Assembly: GCF_048268085.1 (NCBI RefSeq)
Contig: NZ_JBLWWF010000005.1
Span: 176,814 to 240,813 of the forward strand
Length of the DNA stretch: 64,000 nucleotides
From: Neptunicella sp048268085
Lineage (GTDB): Bacteria; Pseudomonadota; Gammaproteobacteria; Enterobacterales; Alteromonadaceae
Reading direction: 5' to 3'
The notes below the pieces were generated by a model. The model did not search any database. It saw nothing but the letters and a program-made list of their open reading frames with translations, and had not been told where the DNA came from. This document shows, in pieces, positions 55,833 to 64,000 of the stretch. Every line of letters begins with the position of its first letter. The stretch's first letter is position 1. The position numbers and the translations under genes are program-made.

Positions 55833-56084
55833 ATGTATCAATTACATCCTCAAGTTATTCTCCATTTCGCCAGCGATCAGTCTGGCGTTTTGCTTTTTAA
55901 CGGTTTCAAAGGTCAAGCTTATCAATACCCAACTTCACTAACGAATTGGTTCTGTTTTTTAAAAAGTACTTGCCAACCGGTTTGCTTTAAAACCTTTGTT
56001 CAACACACTCCCGAACTAACTACATTTGAACAACAGGAAGTGTGGAATAACCTAATCAATCAATTTGTTCTACTTTCCAATTAA
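55833..56084 (+). CDS. Small protein, probable HPr-rel-A system PqqD-like peptide chaperone
   Basis: 83 aa from ATG 55833 (the frame opens at TTG 55830). The pattern HPQVILHFASDQSGVLLF followed by GQAYQYP resembles a short PqqD-type beta/winged fold with a substrate-linked loop. Assignment rests largely on position: such PqqD-family proteins are encoded beside HprK-related kinase A. Similarity by eye is weak. Confidence 0.6.
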   Translation: MYQLHPQVILHFASDQSGVLLFNGFKGQAYQYPTSLTNWFCFLKSTCQPVCFKTFVQHTPELTTFEQQEVWNNLINQFVLLSN

Positions 56085-56160
56085 ATGTATAAATAAACTT
56101 GGTAATACATCATTAAAATTTAAACTCAGATAATCTAATTCAGGGAAGTATGTTGTTTAC

Positions 56161-57069
56161 ATGTTGTTACATCAATTAGACTACCACCAATATCAACAAC
56201 ATTTGAAGAAAGGCACATTGGCGCTGGATTTAGGGCTGGCCAATTTCCGCCTAAAAAGCCCCCTTTCTAGTGTAACGGAAAATATTTATAAAATTTACGC
56301 TGATTATCCTGTAATAGAGAAGGGCTTCTGTGACTTCCAGGTCAATATCGCTTGTCCCACAAATGTTAGGCGTTTTTATAAGCCACAAGTTAATTTTTTT
56401 GCCGACCACTATCGACCATTTATGCCGTTACCTAAAGCACAGGCTTATCCAATGCTAGAATGGGGCATGAATTGGTGTGTTTCTTCAAGTGAATATAATT
56501 ATTTAACATTACATGCTGCCGTGTTGGCCGACAAAAACAACCAAGCTATTATTTTTCCGGCTCCTCCAGGATCAGGGAAAAGCACACTAACAGCCTATTT
56601 AGCTTATTCAGGATGGCGACTATTATCGGATGAAATGACGATTGTAGAATTAGCCAGTGGTAACGTACTTCCTTTTGTGCGGCCGATTTGTCTAAAAAAT
56701 AATTCTATCCCTTTAGTGAAAAGCTGGTTTCCAGAAGTGCTTGCCACTAAAACGACATCGGATACATCCAAAGGCGACGTTGCCCATTTTAAGCCGCCGA
56801 GTGATAGCGTTAAACAGCATAAAGTCCCCGCATCGATTAAGGCTATTATTTTTCCTCGCTACGCTGCCAATTCTGATTTTAAAATATTTCAATTAACTAA
56901 AACACAAGCATTTAAAGCATTGGCGGAAAATAGTTTTAACTACAATGTCCTAGGTTCCGATGGCTTTAACACAATAGTGCAGCTATCTGAGAACATTCCC
57001 TGCTTGGAAATTGAATATCAAGAGTTACAAGAAGTCGAACGATTTCTAGCTGAAGGTGATTTCAGTTGA
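56161..57069 (+). CDS. HprK-related kinase A
   Basis: 302 aa P-loop protein of the HPr kinase type: Walker A PAPPGSGKSTL with Lys140, RLLSDEMTIVEL as the catalytic/Walker B-like acidic segment, and the N-terminal non-HprK domain typical of the HPr-rel-A family (TIGR04352). AGGGAAG is the RBS. The substrate is unknown; phosphorylation of a small carrier protein or peptide is the family inference. The stop overlaps the next start (TTGA). Confidence 0.88.
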   Translation: MLLHQLDYHQYQQHLKKGTLALDLGLANFRLKSPLSSVTENIYKIYADYPVIEKGFCDFQVNIACPTNVRRFYKPQVNFFADHYRPFMPLPKAQAYPMLEWGMNWCVSSSEYNYLTLHAAVLADKNNQAIIFPAPPGSGKSTLTAYLAYSGWRLLSDEMTIVELASGNVLPFVRPICLKNNSIPLVKSWFPEVLATKTTSDTSKGDVAHFKPPSDSVKQHKVPASIKAIIFPRYAANSDFKIFQLTKTQAFKALAENSFNYNVLGSDGFNTIVQLSENIPCLEIEYQELQEVERFLAEGDFS

Positions 57070-58199
57070 GCCAGTCCAAACTATCCATTGATTTTACTAA
57101 ACTATTATCTGCCCCCGAAACACTAAACCTATCAGTGTTAGATTGGGAAGCAATGATTCGCATTGGCCGCAAAACGGGAATGCTTCCCAGGATCTTCAAT
57201 AGCTTAGAAAAAAGTAGTTTGTTCGAATCACTTCCTGACTATGCCAGACATCACATACATTCTTCTATTATTTATGCTAAGGCACAGGCTCAGCAAGTAC
57301 GATATGAAGTAGCTGAATTATTGACTATTTTAACCAATAATGAATATCAACCGGTTTTTCTAAAAGGTGCAGCTTATGTTTTACTTGAGCACCCCGTTGG
57401 AAAGGGCAGAACCTTTTCTGACATTGATATTTTAGTATCTAAAGATATGCTAGCTCGAGCAGAGAGCAAGCTGTTAGTTTACACTTGGTTTCCCGAGCCC
57501 CATGATGAATATGATCAATATTACTATCGACAATGGGCACATGAAATTCCGCCGCTACGTCATGCTTCCAGAGGAACCGTTGCTGACGTGCACCATAATA
57601 TATTACCCCCCATTAGCGGCAGAGCACCCAATATTGAATACTTTAATCAAACCCGAGTGACTACCGAATCGGGTGCGCAGGTGTTCTCACCTCCAGCTCT
57701 AACATTGCATAGTTTGGTGCATTTATTTTTTGAAGAAGACTTTAGTAAGGGTTTTCGGGATTTAAGTGATTTACATTTGTTTTTCGTTGAACATCAGCAC
57801 GATAAAGAATATTGGTCTGAACTACTTAAATTAGCTACTGAGACCGGCTTTTGTCGGGAACTGTTTTTTGCCTGTCGTTATTGTGAGAAGCTATTTACCT
57901 CTCCTGTTCCTGCTACTTTTAGTATGGCGTTAGTGAATTACAGTCCCACACCATTACGACTAAAGTTTAACGACTGGTTATTTTTACGGGTTTTACAACC
58001 TGCTCACCCATTGTGCAATACTCGCAGTACCAGCTTAGCCCGCTTTATCGCCATGCTCCGCGGTCATATTTTGAAAATGCCTGCGCACATTTTACTTTAT
58101 CACCTAAGTCACAAATTATATAAAAGCCTGATAGAAGGATTGCTAGGCAAACAAAAATCTAAATGGCAAACTGAACAACAAAATACAGATCAGGCATGA
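57066..58199 (+). CDS. Nucleotidyltransferase family protein (HPr-rel-A neighbourhood)
   Basis: 377 aa, Nucleotidyltransferase_5-like: FLKGAAYVLLEHPVGKGRTF followed by SDIDILVSKDMLARAE, the Asp-x-Asp metal site, and HHNILPPISGRAPN. Start is TTG 57066, four bases into the kinase stop region, with GAAGGTG about 9 bases upstream. These proteins regularly sit next to HprK-related kinase A in exosortase loci and may transfer a nucleotide to a sugar, protein or peptide. Confidence 0.85.
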   Translation: MSQSKLSIDFTKLLSAPETLNLSVLDWEAMIRIGRKTGMLPRIFNSLEKSSLFESLPDYARHHIHSSIIYAKAQAQQVRYEVAELLTILTNNEYQPVFLKGAAYVLLEHPVGKGRTFSDIDILVSKDMLARAESKLLVYTWFPEPHDEYDQYYYRQWAHEIPPLRHASRGTVADVHHNILPPISGRAPNIEYFNQTRVTTESGAQVFSPPALTLHSLVHLFFEEDFSKGFRDLSDLHLFFVEHQHDKEYWSELLKLATETGFCRELFFACRYCEKLFTSPVPATFSMALVNYSPTPLRLKFNDWLFLRVLQPAHPLCNTRSTSLARFIAMLRGHILKMPAHILLYHLSHKLYKSLIEGLLGKQKSKWQTEQQNTDQA

Positions 58200-58226
58200 T
58201 GCAAGATCGCATTTAATAGGTGAATT

Positions 58227-60266
58227 ATGCTGGCTGAAGTCGGTTACTTAATCAGCGCGTTAGGCTATTGTTTATTTTTATTATTATTATTCACCACACG
58301 CAATAATGGCTTACCGAAAAAGTTACTAATATTGGGGGTGTCAGCTAATCTTTTTGCTGCTGCGTTTTATGCAGCAAATCAATGGTTTCCTACCGTTTTA
58401 AATGTGGCACTGTTGTTAGAGAGTATTAAATCTCTCATCTGGCTTGTGTTTATTGCATCCTGTCTTAAAGGTGATCAACAGTCATTACTGAATATTCTGA
58501 GAATACCGCTTAATTTAGTCATTATTAGTATTCCGCTTATTGCGCTAGTGGTTGCAGTCTTGCCTATCTCCAATCCTGAAAACCTCCTGAAATGGCAGTA
58601 TCTACTACATACTTTGATGAGTTTAGAAATGTTAATTTTGCTCGAAACATTCTACCGTCAAGCTGATCAGGAAAGATGGGCATACAAGCCTCTCGTATTA
58701 GCCTTGGGAGGGATTGCGTTATTTGATTTTGTGTTATTTTCTGAAGCCTCAATGCTCAATCAAATTGATCCCATGTTATGGGAAGCAAGAGGATATATAT
58801 TCGCCGCATTACTGCCTTTTCTCGTCGTGGCAATCCGTCGTATCAAGCATTGGGGGATCGATATTTTTGTTTCCCGCGACGTTGTTTTACATAGCTCGCT
58901 ATTAGTCGTAGCAGGGTTATATCTATTTATAATGGCTTTGGCAGGTTATGCCATTAAATTAGTCGGTGGTAACTGGAGTAATGTGATCCAGGTTGTGTTT
59001 GTTTTCCTCTCACTCACCTTGTTAGCCGCACTGTTTCTGTCTAATCAATTTCGCACCAAGGTCAAAGTTTTTATTACCAAGCACTTTTTTGCCAATCAAT
59101 TTGATTATCGCGAAGAATGGTTATCCCTGACTCAAAAACTAGAAAATAGTGAAGAGTCCATCACCGATTTTTACCAGACAGCGACGATTAGTTTAATGGA
59201 TGCGATTAATTGTAATTCAGGCATGTTAATTAAGTTTCGCGATAACAATATGCAATGCTTAGCACAACTAGAACATGACGATCTTAGCCAAATTGATATT
59301 GAGCTATTAAATCAGGTTTTACCCTTTATCAAGCAGTCTCAATGGATAGTTGATATTGAACAACTGCGCTCCAAACCCTTTGAATATGAAGGTCTAAAAG
59401 TCAATCATGCCTTACTGAATGGCTGCTCTTTCCAATTGATTCTACCGGTATTTCAAAAAGATCAACTGTGGGGATTAGTGCTGATTCAGGATAAAGATGG
59501 AAAACGCTTATCGCTGAACTGGGAATTACGTGATTATTTAAAAGTCGTTACCGCCCAAGTGGCCAGCTACTTGTTTCAGCATGAAGCCTCAAAAGAACTG
59601 GCAGAAAATGCCCAGTTTGCGGCTTTTAGCCGCATGTCGGCTTTTGTATTACATGACTTAAAAAATGTGTTGGCACAAATTGACTTAATCTTAAGCAATG
59701 CAGAACAGCATAAAAATAATCCGGAATTTATCGACGATACCTTCGAAACATTGCAGCATACCAAGTCCCGCATGGAGAAGATGTTACGCCAGTTAACCGA
59801 TAAAAAGGATTCTAACCATGAGCACTTGCGACCCTGTATTATATCGGCATTAGTACAGGATATTGTCGATCAGCGCTGTCAAACATTAAACCCTGTTCCA
59901 GAAATAAATATTGTTAAAGATCAACAACTAATCCTAGACTCGGATAAACTTGGCAATGTACTGTATCATCTGATTAATAATGCTCAGCAAGCAACGGATG
60001 ATCAAGGTAAAATTTCTATTACCCTAGATTGTGATGATACACAAAAAACCGCGATTATTGTTATTGCCGATAACGGTTGCGGTATGACGGATGACTTTAT
60101 TCAAAATAGATTGTTTAAACCATTCGACACCACTAAAGGTAATGCAGGTATGGGTATCGGTGCCTATGATGCCAAAAACTATATAGAAAAAATGGGTGGC
60201 CGTATCGACGTTTCCAGTGACGTTGGTAAGGGTTCCAGCTTTACTTTATATATACCGACTCAGTAA
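58227..60266 (+). CDS. prsK: PEP-CTERM system histidine kinase PrsK
   Basis: 679 aa sensor kinase (TIGR02916). About eight N-terminal membrane segments (residues 5-275), a GAF-like region (about 315-450), phospho-acceptor His476 in FVLHDLKNVLAQ, and HATPase motifs LYHLINNAQQATDD, IADNGCGMT, GMGIGAYDAK. It would phosphorylate PrsR. 28 bp after the nucleotidyltransferase-like gene and 18 bp before prsR, same strand. Confidence 0.95.
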   Translation: MLAEVGYLISALGYCLFLLLLFTTRNNGLPKKLLILGVSANLFAAAFYAANQWFPTVLNVALLLESIKSLIWLVFIASCLKGDQQSLLNILRIPLNLVIISIPLIALVVAVLPISNPENLLKWQYLLHTLMSLEMLILLETFYRQADQERWAYKPLVLALGGIALFDFVLFSEASMLNQIDPMLWEARGYIFAALLPFLVVAIRRIKHWGIDIFVSRDVVLHSSLLVVAGLYLFIMALAGYAIKLVGGNWSNVIQVVFVFLSLTLLAALFLSNQFRTKVKVFITKHFFANQFDYREEWLSLTQKLENSEESITDFYQTATISLMDAINCNSGMLIKFRDNNMQCLAQLEHDDLSQIDIELLNQVLPFIKQSQWIVDIEQLRSKPFEYEGLKVNHALLNGCSFQLILPVFQKDQLWGLVLIQDKDGKRLSLNWELRDYLKVVTAQVASYLFQHEASKELAENAQFAAFSRMSAFVLHDLKNVLAQIDLILSNAEQHKNNPEFIDDTFETLQHTKSRMEKMLRQLTDKKDSNHEHLRPCIISALVQDIVDQRCQTLNPVPEINIVKDQQLILDSDKLGNVLYHLINNAQQATDDQGKISITLDCDDTQKTAIIVIADNGCGMTDDFIQNRLFKPFDTTKGNAGMGIGAYDAKNYIEKMGGRIDVSSDVGKGSSFTLYIPTQ

Positions 60267-60284
60267 CACGGGGAAACAGACATA

Positions 60285-61646
60285 ATGGAAAAAGTTCTGG
60301 TAGTCGATGACGATTTAGGAATTCAAAAACAGTTAAAATGGAGCTTCAGCGATTATGAAATCTTGTTTGCTGATGATCGAGCCAGCGCCATTGCCCAGCT
60401 ACGTCGTCATGAACCCAAAGTCATTACCCTGGATTTGGGACTTCCACCGGATCCTGCTAATGCCACGGAAGGGTTAAAAACGCTGGCCGAGATTTTATCC
60501 TTAGCGCCACAAACAAAAGTCATTGTTGTCACCGGTAATAACGATAAAGAAAATGCCTTAAAGGCCATTAATTTAGGGGCTTATGATTTCTACCATAAGC
60601 CCATTGATTCAGACACCATTAAGGTCATTGTTAATCGAGCGCTTAATTTATTCCAAATCGAAGAAGAAAATCGCCTACTGAGTCAAACGGCTTCTGCGAT
60701 GGGAACAATTATTGGAACCAGCGATGCCATTCAAAAAGCAATCAGAATGGCCGAAAAAGTGGCTAAAACCAATATTTCTACATTAATCCTAGGTGAAAGT
60801 GGTACGGGAAAAGAAGTGTTTGCTCGTACTATTCACGATAGTAGCGAGCGCAGAAATAAACCATTTGTGGCAATTAACTGCGCCTCGATTCCAGAAAACC
60901 TACTGGAAAGTGAGTTGTTTGGTTATGAGCGGGGCGCGTTTACCGGCGCCAATAAGACCACCAAAGGCAAAATTGAATGTGCAAATGGAGGCACCTTATT
61001 TTTAGATGAAATAGGCGATATGCCAATCGGTTTGCAAGCCAAAATGCTACGTTTCTTGCAAGAGCGGATTATCGAACGAATAGGCGGTAGACAAGAAATC
61101 CCGGTGGATATTCGCGTCATTTGCGCCACTCACCGCAACCTTTCCACCATGGCAGATAATGAAACTTTCCGTGAAGATTTGTTTTTCCGCATCAGTGAAA
61201 TTTCAATCAATATTCCGCCTTTGAGGGAGCGGGGCAATGACATTATGCTGTTAGCCAAATCCTTCTTAACGGACTATAACCAAGAATATAATCAGAATCT
61301 TAAAGGGTTTTCCGAAGATGCCATTGCTGCCATGATGCAACACCGCTGGCCAGGCAATATCCGTGAATTACAAAACAAGCTTAAATCATCCATTATTATG
61401 GCAGAAGGCAGCATGATTACTGCCGACGATTTAGGTTTAACTCACGATGCATCTGTGGCCAGTATGGCCAAACTAAACTTACGTGAAGTGCGCGAAGAAG
61501 CAGAAAGCAATGCGATCCGTGCGGCCTATCAACTTAGTGAACAAAACATATCAAAAACCGCTGAGTTACTCGGTGTAACCCGCCCAACGTTATATTCGCT
61601 TATCGATAAATATAACTTAGGTGAGCTCAAAACGGCAGAAACCTAA
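60285..61646 (+). CDS. prsR: PEP-CTERM-box response regulator PrsR (sigma-54 activator)
   Basis: 453 aa: receiver (acidic pair Asp8/Asp9, phospho-Asp50 in VITLDLGLP, Lys105 in YHKPI), AAA+ sigma-54 activation domain (Walker A GESGTGKE at 170-177, GAFTGA near 217-222, arginine-finger region) and C-terminal Fis HTH (ISKTAELLGVTRPTLYSLI). The family (TIGR02915) occurs only in exosortase genomes. GAFTGA is intact, so it should activate sigma-54 promoters; three candidates with a shared upstream box are in this window. Ends two bases before the convergent glmS stop. Confidence 0.96.
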   Translation: MEKVLVVDDDLGIQKQLKWSFSDYEILFADDRASAIAQLRRHEPKVITLDLGLPPDPANATEGLKTLAEILSLAPQTKVIVVTGNNDKENALKAINLGAYDFYHKPIDSDTIKVIVNRALNLFQIEEENRLLSQTASAMGTIIGTSDAIQKAIRMAEKVAKTNISTLILGESGTGKEVFARTIHDSSERRNKPFVAINCASIPENLLESELFGYERGAFTGANKTTKGKIECANGGTLFLDEIGDMPIGLQAKMLRFLQERIIERIGGRQEIPVDIRVICATHRNLSTMADNETFREDLFFRISEISINIPPLRERGNDIMLLAKSFLTDYNQEYNQNLKGFSEDAIAAMMQHRWPGNIRELQNKLKSSIIMAEGSMITADDLGLTHDASVASMAKLNLREVREEAESNAIRAAYQLSEQNISKTAELLGVTRPTLYSLIDKYNLGELKTAET

Positions 61647-61648
61647 CC

Positions 61649-63481
61649 CTATTCCACCGTTACCGATTTAGCCAAATTACGGGGCTGATCCACATCTGTC
61701 CCTTTAATCACTGCCACATAATAAGACAATAACTGTAGCGGAATGGTATAGATAATCGGTGCGATGATTTCATCCACATGGGGGACATTAATCACCCGCA
61801 TGGTTTCATCGCTTTGAAAGTTGGCATCTTTATCCGCAAACACATACATAATACCGCCGCGGGCACGGACTTCTTCCACATTGGATTTAAGTTTTTCCAG
61901 CAATTCATTATTAGGTGCAACAACAATTACCGGCATGTGCTCATCAATCAATGCCAGTGGACCATGTTTTAGCTCTCCTGAAGCATAAGCTTCCGCGTGA
62001 ATATAGGAAATTTCTTTGAGTTTTAATGCCCCTTCCATAGCGATCGGATATTGATCACCACGACCTAAAAATAAGCTGTGATTTTTATCAGCAAACTCTT
62101 CGGCAAGTTGTTCAATCTCTTCGCTGAGTGTCATTACTTCTTCTAACTTGGCAGGCAGAGTATGCAAGGCTGAAATAATCTTGCCAAGTTGAGCCGGGCT
62201 AGTGCCATTGTACTTGCCAATTGCAGCGGTGAGCATCAACAAACCAGTTAACTGGGTAGTAAACGCTTTTGTTGAAGCAACGCCGATTTCAGCGCCAGCC
62301 ATGGTCATAAAGGCTAAGTCAGATTCACGCACCAAAGATGAACCCGGCACATTACAAATGCTTAAACTGGCCATATAACCCAATTCTTTAGCCAATCGCA
62401 GTGCCGCTAACGTATCAGCGGTTTCTCCGGATTGGGAGATCGTCACCAATAGACTATTAGGATGTACATAGGATTTACGATAACGGAACTCAGACGCGAT
62501 CTCGATATTACAAGACACATTTGCGTGCTGTTCCAACCAATAGCGAGCGGTCATGCCTGAATGATAGCTAGTACCACAAGCGATAATTTGTACATGTTTA
62601 ACTTTGGCCAAAATATCATCGGCTTTTATCCCGAACACCTCAGTATTAACATCATATTCGCTAATTCGGCCTTGCAAGGTATTGCGCACAACAACCGGCT
62701 GCTCGTGAATTTCTTTTAGCATATAGTGACGATATCCTGCTTTGTCACCGGCATCATGCTGAATATCCGATTCAATCACTTTACGCTGTACTGCGGCGCC
62801 AGATTTATCATAAACCGAGACTTTGGTACGGCTAATTTCAGCTACATCACCTTCTTCCAAAAAGATAAATCGACGGGTTACCGGCAATAACGCCAGCTGA
62901 TCAGACGCGATAAAATTTTCACCTATACCTAATCCAATCACCAACGGACTACCTGAACGAGCTACCACGACTTTATCTGGATTATGCTTATCCATCACCA
63001 CTGTGCCATAAGCGCCTTCAAAGGTTTTAACCGCGCTTTGTACAGCAAAGAGCAAATCATCGGTTTGCTGTAATGCTTTGTCTACCTGATGCGCAATGGT
63101 TTCAGTATCCGTATCCGAGCTAAAGCGATATCCCTCGGCACTTAATTCGGTACGCAGAGTTTGGTAGTTTTCGATAATGCCATTGTGCACTACGGCGATA
63201 CGTTCGGTAGAGAAATGCGGATGTGCGTTAGCTTCAGTGACACCACCATGGGTTGCCCAACGAGTATGTGCAATACCGATAGAGCCTCGCACCGGATTAG
63301 CCTCCAATGCGTTAGCCAATTCCTGAACTTTACCGACTCGGCGTACCCTATGGAGATTATTGTCATGATCTAAAACAGCCACACCGGCAGAATCATACCC
63401 ACGGTATTCAAGACGCCTTAATCCTTCGAGTAAAATCTCAACAACGTTTCGTTCCGCAACTGCACCAACTATTCCGCACAT
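61649..63481 (-). CDS. glmS: Glutamine-fructose-6-phosphate aminotransferase (isomerising)
   Basis: Makes glucosamine-6-phosphate, the first step to UDP-GlcNAc. 610 aa. ATG 63481 gives MCGIVGAV with the catalytic Cys2 and has GGAG nine bases upstream; the longer frame from 63493 would bury the Cys. SIS domains IIACGTSYHSGMTARYW and ISQSGETADTLAAL, and the canonical C-terminus DQPRNLAKSVTVE. Supplies amino sugar to wecB/wecC and peptidoglycan. Confidence 0.97.
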   Translation of the reverse strand: MCGIVGAVAERNVVEILLEGLRRLEYRGYDSAGVAVLDHDNNLHRVRRVGKVQELANALEANPVRGSIGIAHTRWATHGGVTEANAHPHFSTERIAVVHNGIIENYQTLRTELSAEGYRFSSDTDTETIAHQVDKALQQTDDLLFAVQSAVKTFEGAYGTVVMDKHNPDKVVVARSGSPLVIGLGIGENFIASDQLALLPVTRRFIFLEEGDVAEISRTKVSVYDKSGAAVQRKVIESDIQHDAGDKAGYRHYMLKEIHEQPVVVRNTLQGRISEYDVNTEVFGIKADDILAKVKHVQIIACGTSYHSGMTARYWLEQHANVSCNIEIASEFRYRKSYVHPNSLLVTISQSGETADTLAALRLAKELGYMASLSICNVPGSSLVRESDLAFMTMAGAEIGVASTKAFTTQLTGLLMLTAAIGKYNGTSPAQLGKIISALHTLPAKLEEVMTLSEEIEQLAEEFADKNHSLFLGRGDQYPIAMEGALKLKEISYIHAEAYASGELKHGPLALIDEHMPVIVVAPNNELLEKLKSNVEEVRARGGIMYVFADKDANFQSDETMRVINVPHVDEIIAPIIYTIPLQLLSYYVAVIKGTDVDQPRNLAKSVTVE

Positions 63482-63493
63482 AACTAGCTCCAT

Positions 63494-64000
63494 TTATCCT
63501 TGTTCAGCGCAAATAACTTTTACGCCCTGTTGTTCAATTCGAGTACGCGCTGACGATGATATGTCCGAATCTGTTACTAGCACAGAAATCATCGACCAGG
63601 GCAGTTCAATATTAGGTATTTTATGTTCCAATTTGGCGGATTCAGCCATCACAATGACTTCACTGGCCACGTCAGCCATAACCCGACTTAAATTGGTTAA
63701 TTCATTAAAAGTAGTGGTGCCTTTATCTAAATCGAGGCCGGCTGCCCCTAGAAAGGCTTGATCAAAGTTATATTCACGCAATATCTTTTCAGCCATTTGC
63801 CCCTGAAAAGAACGGGATTGATTATCCCAAGTACCGCCTGTCATCAGTACCGTAGGTTCATTTTTATCATCAACTAATGTTTGTGCGACATGCAGGGCAT
63901 TGGTCATCACGATAAGACCTTGCTTATGCGATAAATAAGGTAATAATGCGGCTGTCGTACTGCCGCTATCAATGACAATACGGCTATGATCGTGAATAAG
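63494..64000 (-). CDS. DeoR/GlpR-family transcriptional regulator (partial, N-terminus outside window)
   Basis: 169 C-terminal residues; the frame runs to the window edge without a stop. The visible sensor domain has IVIDSGSTTAALLPYL, VMTNALHVAQTL and GAAGLDLDKGTTTFNE, conserved in DeoR C-terminal domains that bind sugar phosphates. The N-terminal HTH lies outside. It ends 12 bases before the glmS start; a role in controlling glmS by a hexosamine phosphate is plausible but inferred. Confidence 0.9.
   Translation of the reverse strand, partial: LIHDHSRIVIDSGSTTAALLPYLSHKQGLIVMTNALHVAQTLVDDKNEPTVLMTGGTWDNQSRSFQGQMAEKILREYNFDQAFLGAAGLDLDKGTTTFNELTNLSRVMADVASEVIVMAESAKLEHKIPNIELPWSMISVLVTDSDISSSARTRIEQQGVKVICAEQG

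Overview
The window is a chromosomal exopolysaccharide / protein-sorting locus of the XrtA (exosortase A, EpsH) PEP-CTERM type from a low-GC Gram-negative bacterium. Protein style, the wecB-wecC and manC-manB modules and the glmS/DeoR neighbour point to a marine gammaproteobacterium, most likely Alteromonadales; the genus cannot be fixed by eye. Nearly all DNA is coding and no rRNA, tRNA or CRISPR array was seen.

Layout. (1) 1-2124, minus: a polysaccharide chain-length determinant (cut by the window edge) and a Wza-like outer-membrane export lipoprotein. (2) 2294-15184, plus: the core XrtA operon: initiating sugar transferase, deacetylase, FemAB-like protein, glycosyltransferases, exosortase A, asparagine-synthetase-like amidotransferase, and an O-antigen-ligase-like membrane protein. 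(3) 15181-27856, both strands: variable glycan-specific cargo: glycosyltransferases, flippase, second amidotransferase-like protein, second deacetylase, an SGNH hydrolase/acyltransferase-3 pair, an acetyltransferase and a DegT-type PLP enzyme. (4) 28031-36928: XrtA-associated accessory enzymes (two alpha/beta hydrolases, a beta-helix protein, a triple-VanZ membrane protein, PLP decarboxylase, acyl-CoA ligase, acyl carrier protein). A small GIY-YIG unit flanked by inverted hairpin repeats lies between the ligase and decarboxylase genes. (5) 36965-45009: nucleotide-sugar genes wecB, wecC, manC, manB, then the TPR lipoprotein PrsT. (6) 45748-47881, minus: two tandem PEP-CTERM proteins, the likely exosortase substrates, with a 232-bp MITE-like element beyond the 3' end. 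(7) 48104-54219, minus: nitroreductase-like, E1-like and autoinducer-synthase-like enzymes, a patatin, an epimerase and a sugar dehydrogenase. (8) 54355-61646, plus: a trypsin-like protease, a Tat-exported protein, an HPr-rel-A-type set (small PqqD-like protein, HprK-related kinase, nucleotidyltransferase-like protein) and the two-component pair PrsK/PrsR. (9) 61649-64000, minus: glmS and a DeoR-family regulator cut by the window edge.

How it works together. Precursors from GlmS, WecB/WecC and ManB/ManC feed the glycosyltransferases; a membrane-linked unit is flipped, polymerised or ligated and exported, while XrtA cleaves PEP-CTERM proteins at the inner membrane and may couple them to glycan (inferred from the family). 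PrsK/PrsR is the sigma-54-dependent control system. The main observation is that three genes (both PEP-CTERM genes and the Tat-exported gene at 55254) each carry a good -24/-12 sigma-54 promoter, and each has an almost identical 18-bp motif, consensus GTGTCARTAWWTTTTACA, 51-88 bp upstream of it. This is a strong candidate PrsR operator. The third copy heads the gene run that ends in prsK-prsR, suggesting positive autoregulation and tying the HPr-rel-A-type genes to the PEP-CTERM regulon.
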